The translations under genes were made by a program, and so were the position numbers. Source: Slackia heliotrinireducens DSM 20476 (lineage in GTDB: Bacteria; Actinomycetota; Coriobacteriia; Coriobacteriales; Eggerthellaceae). Taken from it: a DNA stretch of 64,000 bases. Positions 62,936 through 64,000 of this stretch are shown piece after piece. The notes beneath the pieces were generated by a model that searched no databases, was not told where the DNA came from, and saw nothing but the letters and a program-made list of their open reading frames with translations. Location: positions 1,922,001 to 1,986,000 of the forward strand of contig NC_013165.1 in assembly GCF_000023885.1 (NCBI RefSeq). The letters are read 5' to 3'. Numbering within the stretch: the first letter of the stretch is position 1; each line of letters opens with the position of its first letter.

Positions 62936-64000
62936 ATGCTGAATCTGAATGAACGTTACCTTACTGAACGCTACGACAAACTCGATCGCGTAAGGAAAAT
63001 CACCGCGCAGTGGCCCGAGAACTTCAACTTCGGCTACGACATCGTCGACGAAATCGCCGGCCACGAGCCCGGCCGTCGCGCCATGGTCTGGTGCAACCCC
63101 GAAGGCGAAGAGCACACCTTCACCTTCGGCGACATGAAGAAGTGGTCCGACAAGACGGCGAATTTCTTCACCGACCACGGCCTGAAGCGCGGCGATTACG
63201 TGATGGTCATCCTGCGCCGCCACTACCAGTTCTGGTTCACGGCTCTGGCCCTTGCGAAAATCGGATGCGTCATGGTCCCGGCAACGTTCATGCTGAAGGA
63301 ACACGACCTTAAATACCGTTTGGACGGCGCCTCCATCAAAGCCATCGTGGCAACCGATGTGGGAGACATCGCCGACATCATCGACAATACCGTGCCTGAA
63401 TGTCCCAGCGTTGAGAAGCTCTTCCTGGTGGCAGGCGGCGGCGGTGGCAAAACGCCTTTGGACGAGATGGGCGACCCCATCTGCGACACGCCCATCGGCA
63501 GGCACCTCAGCGGCCCCGACAAGGTTTGCACCCTGCCCGCCCAGCGCGAGGGGTGGATCGACTTCAACACCGGCGTCCGCGAAGCCGACGACGAGTTCGC
63601 CCGCCGCGACACGCTGGCCGCCGACCCCATGCTGATGTACTTCTCCAGCGGCACGTCCGGCAACCCCAAGATGGTGCTGCACGATTCGTCCTACGCCATC
63701 GCACACATCGTCACCGCCAAGCATTGGCACAACGTGCGTCCCCACGGCGTCCACTTCACCATCGCAGACACCGGCTGGGGCAAGGCCGTCTGGGGCAAGT
63801 TCTACGGCCAGTGGATCATGGAGTCCTGCGTGTTCACCTACGACTTCGACCGCTTCCACGCCGAAGAGATCCTGGGGCTCATCGCCCGCTACCGCATCAC
63901 CACGCTGTGCTGCCCGCCCACGATGTACCGCCTGATGATGGAAGCCGACTTCGACAAGTACGACCTGTCGTCGCTGGAATACTCCACCACCGCAGGCGAG
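62936..64000 (+). CDS. AMP-forming acyl-CoA synthetase, 3' end beyond window
   Basis: 355 residues are present of an expected 550-580. The ATP loop MYFSSGTSGNPKMVLHDSSY (about 231-250) and CCPPTMYRLMM match module 1's enzyme; both are AcsM-like, yet the N-terminus MLNLNERYLTERYDKLDR differs. An upstream in-frame ATG at 62894 is possible but neither start has a strong ribosome site. The substrate is unknown. Pairing with a cupin-HTH regulator repeats module 1. Confidence 0.88.
   Translation, partial: MLNLNERYLTERYDKLDRVRKITAQWPENFNFGYDIVDEIAGHEPGRRAMVWCNPEGEEHTFTFGDMKKWSDKTANFFTDHGLKRGDYVMVILRRHYQFWFTALALAKIGCVMVPATFMLKEHDLKYRLDGASIKAIVATDVGDIADIIDNTVPECPSVEKLFLVAGGGGGKTPLDEMGDPICDTPIGRHLSGPDKVCTLPAQREGWIDFNTGVREADDEFARRDTLAADPMLMYFSSGTSGNPKMVLHDSSYAIAHIVTAKHWHNVRPHGVHFTIADTGWGKAVWGKFYGQWIMESCVFTYDFDRFHAEEILGLIARYRITTLCCPPTMYRLMMEADFDKYDLSSLEYSTTAGE

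Overview
The window is high-GC, gene-dense bacterial DNA, best explained as chromosome of an anaerobic actinobacterium of class Coriobacteriia, probably Eggerthellaceae or a relative. Supporting signs are a LuxR regulator with a multi-spanning membrane N-terminus, many Tat/lipoprotein redox proteins, HypA/HypB nickel maturation proteins, repeated pairs of a cupin-HTH regulator with an acyl-CoA synthetase, a glycyl radical enzyme, NhaC and NSS sodium-coupled carriers, and an AmmeMemoRadiSam locus. The genus is not determined. No rRNA, tRNA, CRISPR array, phage gene or transposase was seen.

Layout. 1-5852 (minus): glycogen operon glgB-glgC-glgD-glgA, with glgA cut by the window edge and a REP-like nested hairpin before it. 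6038-8231: a TIGR04076 protein, divergent from a membrane LuxR regulator. 8377-13200 (minus): small helical protein, hypB, a lipoprotein, a Tat-exported Fe-S protein and hypA; hypA and hypB share a 170-nt leader. 13581-17482 (minus): a LeuA-like protein without its metal-binding histidines, coupled to a TIM-barrel/acyl-CoA-ligase fusion. 17849-19006: a DUF362 lipoprotein. 19357-25234 (minus): a tight five-gene operon (MBOAT acyltransferase, SGNH/DltD-like protein, DltA-like adenylation enzyme, LysA/BtrK-like PLP decarboxylase, carrier protein). 25581-33198: mostly housekeeping genes (DUF697 protein, MTA/SAH nucleosidase, DUF3990 protein, DUF1294-hydrolase fusion, dipeptidase, RsmJ, Nudix, methyltransferase).

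33202-38101: class III fructose bisphosphatase, a MITE-like inverted-repeat element, and acyl-CoA synthetase/cupin-HTH module 1. 38329-40693: ECF sigma factor overlapping a membrane VWA protein. 40757-42970: AmmeMemoRadiSam genes. 43219-48849: hydrolase, NhaC, NSS transporter, AAA+ ATPase. 49286-54065: glycyl radical enzyme, its activase and an NhaC-like carrier. 54182-58285 (minus): membrane protein, then a methyl-cycle group (PfkB kinase, MTA/SAH deaminase, SAH hydrolase). 58459-61882 (minus): PadR/DUF2812 pair and TelA/XpaC pair. 62204-64000: cupin-HTH/acyl-CoA synthetase module 2, cut by the right edge.

The strongest candidate for an undescribed system is the 19357-25234 operon. It looks like a D-alanylation (dlt) pathway into which a decarboxylase resembling BtrK, which acts on a carrier-bound amino acid, has been inserted; this suggests decoration of a surface polymer with a decarboxylated amino acid. 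The second is the hypA/hypB leader, which has features of a structured regulatory RNA. Both functions are inferences from sequence alone.
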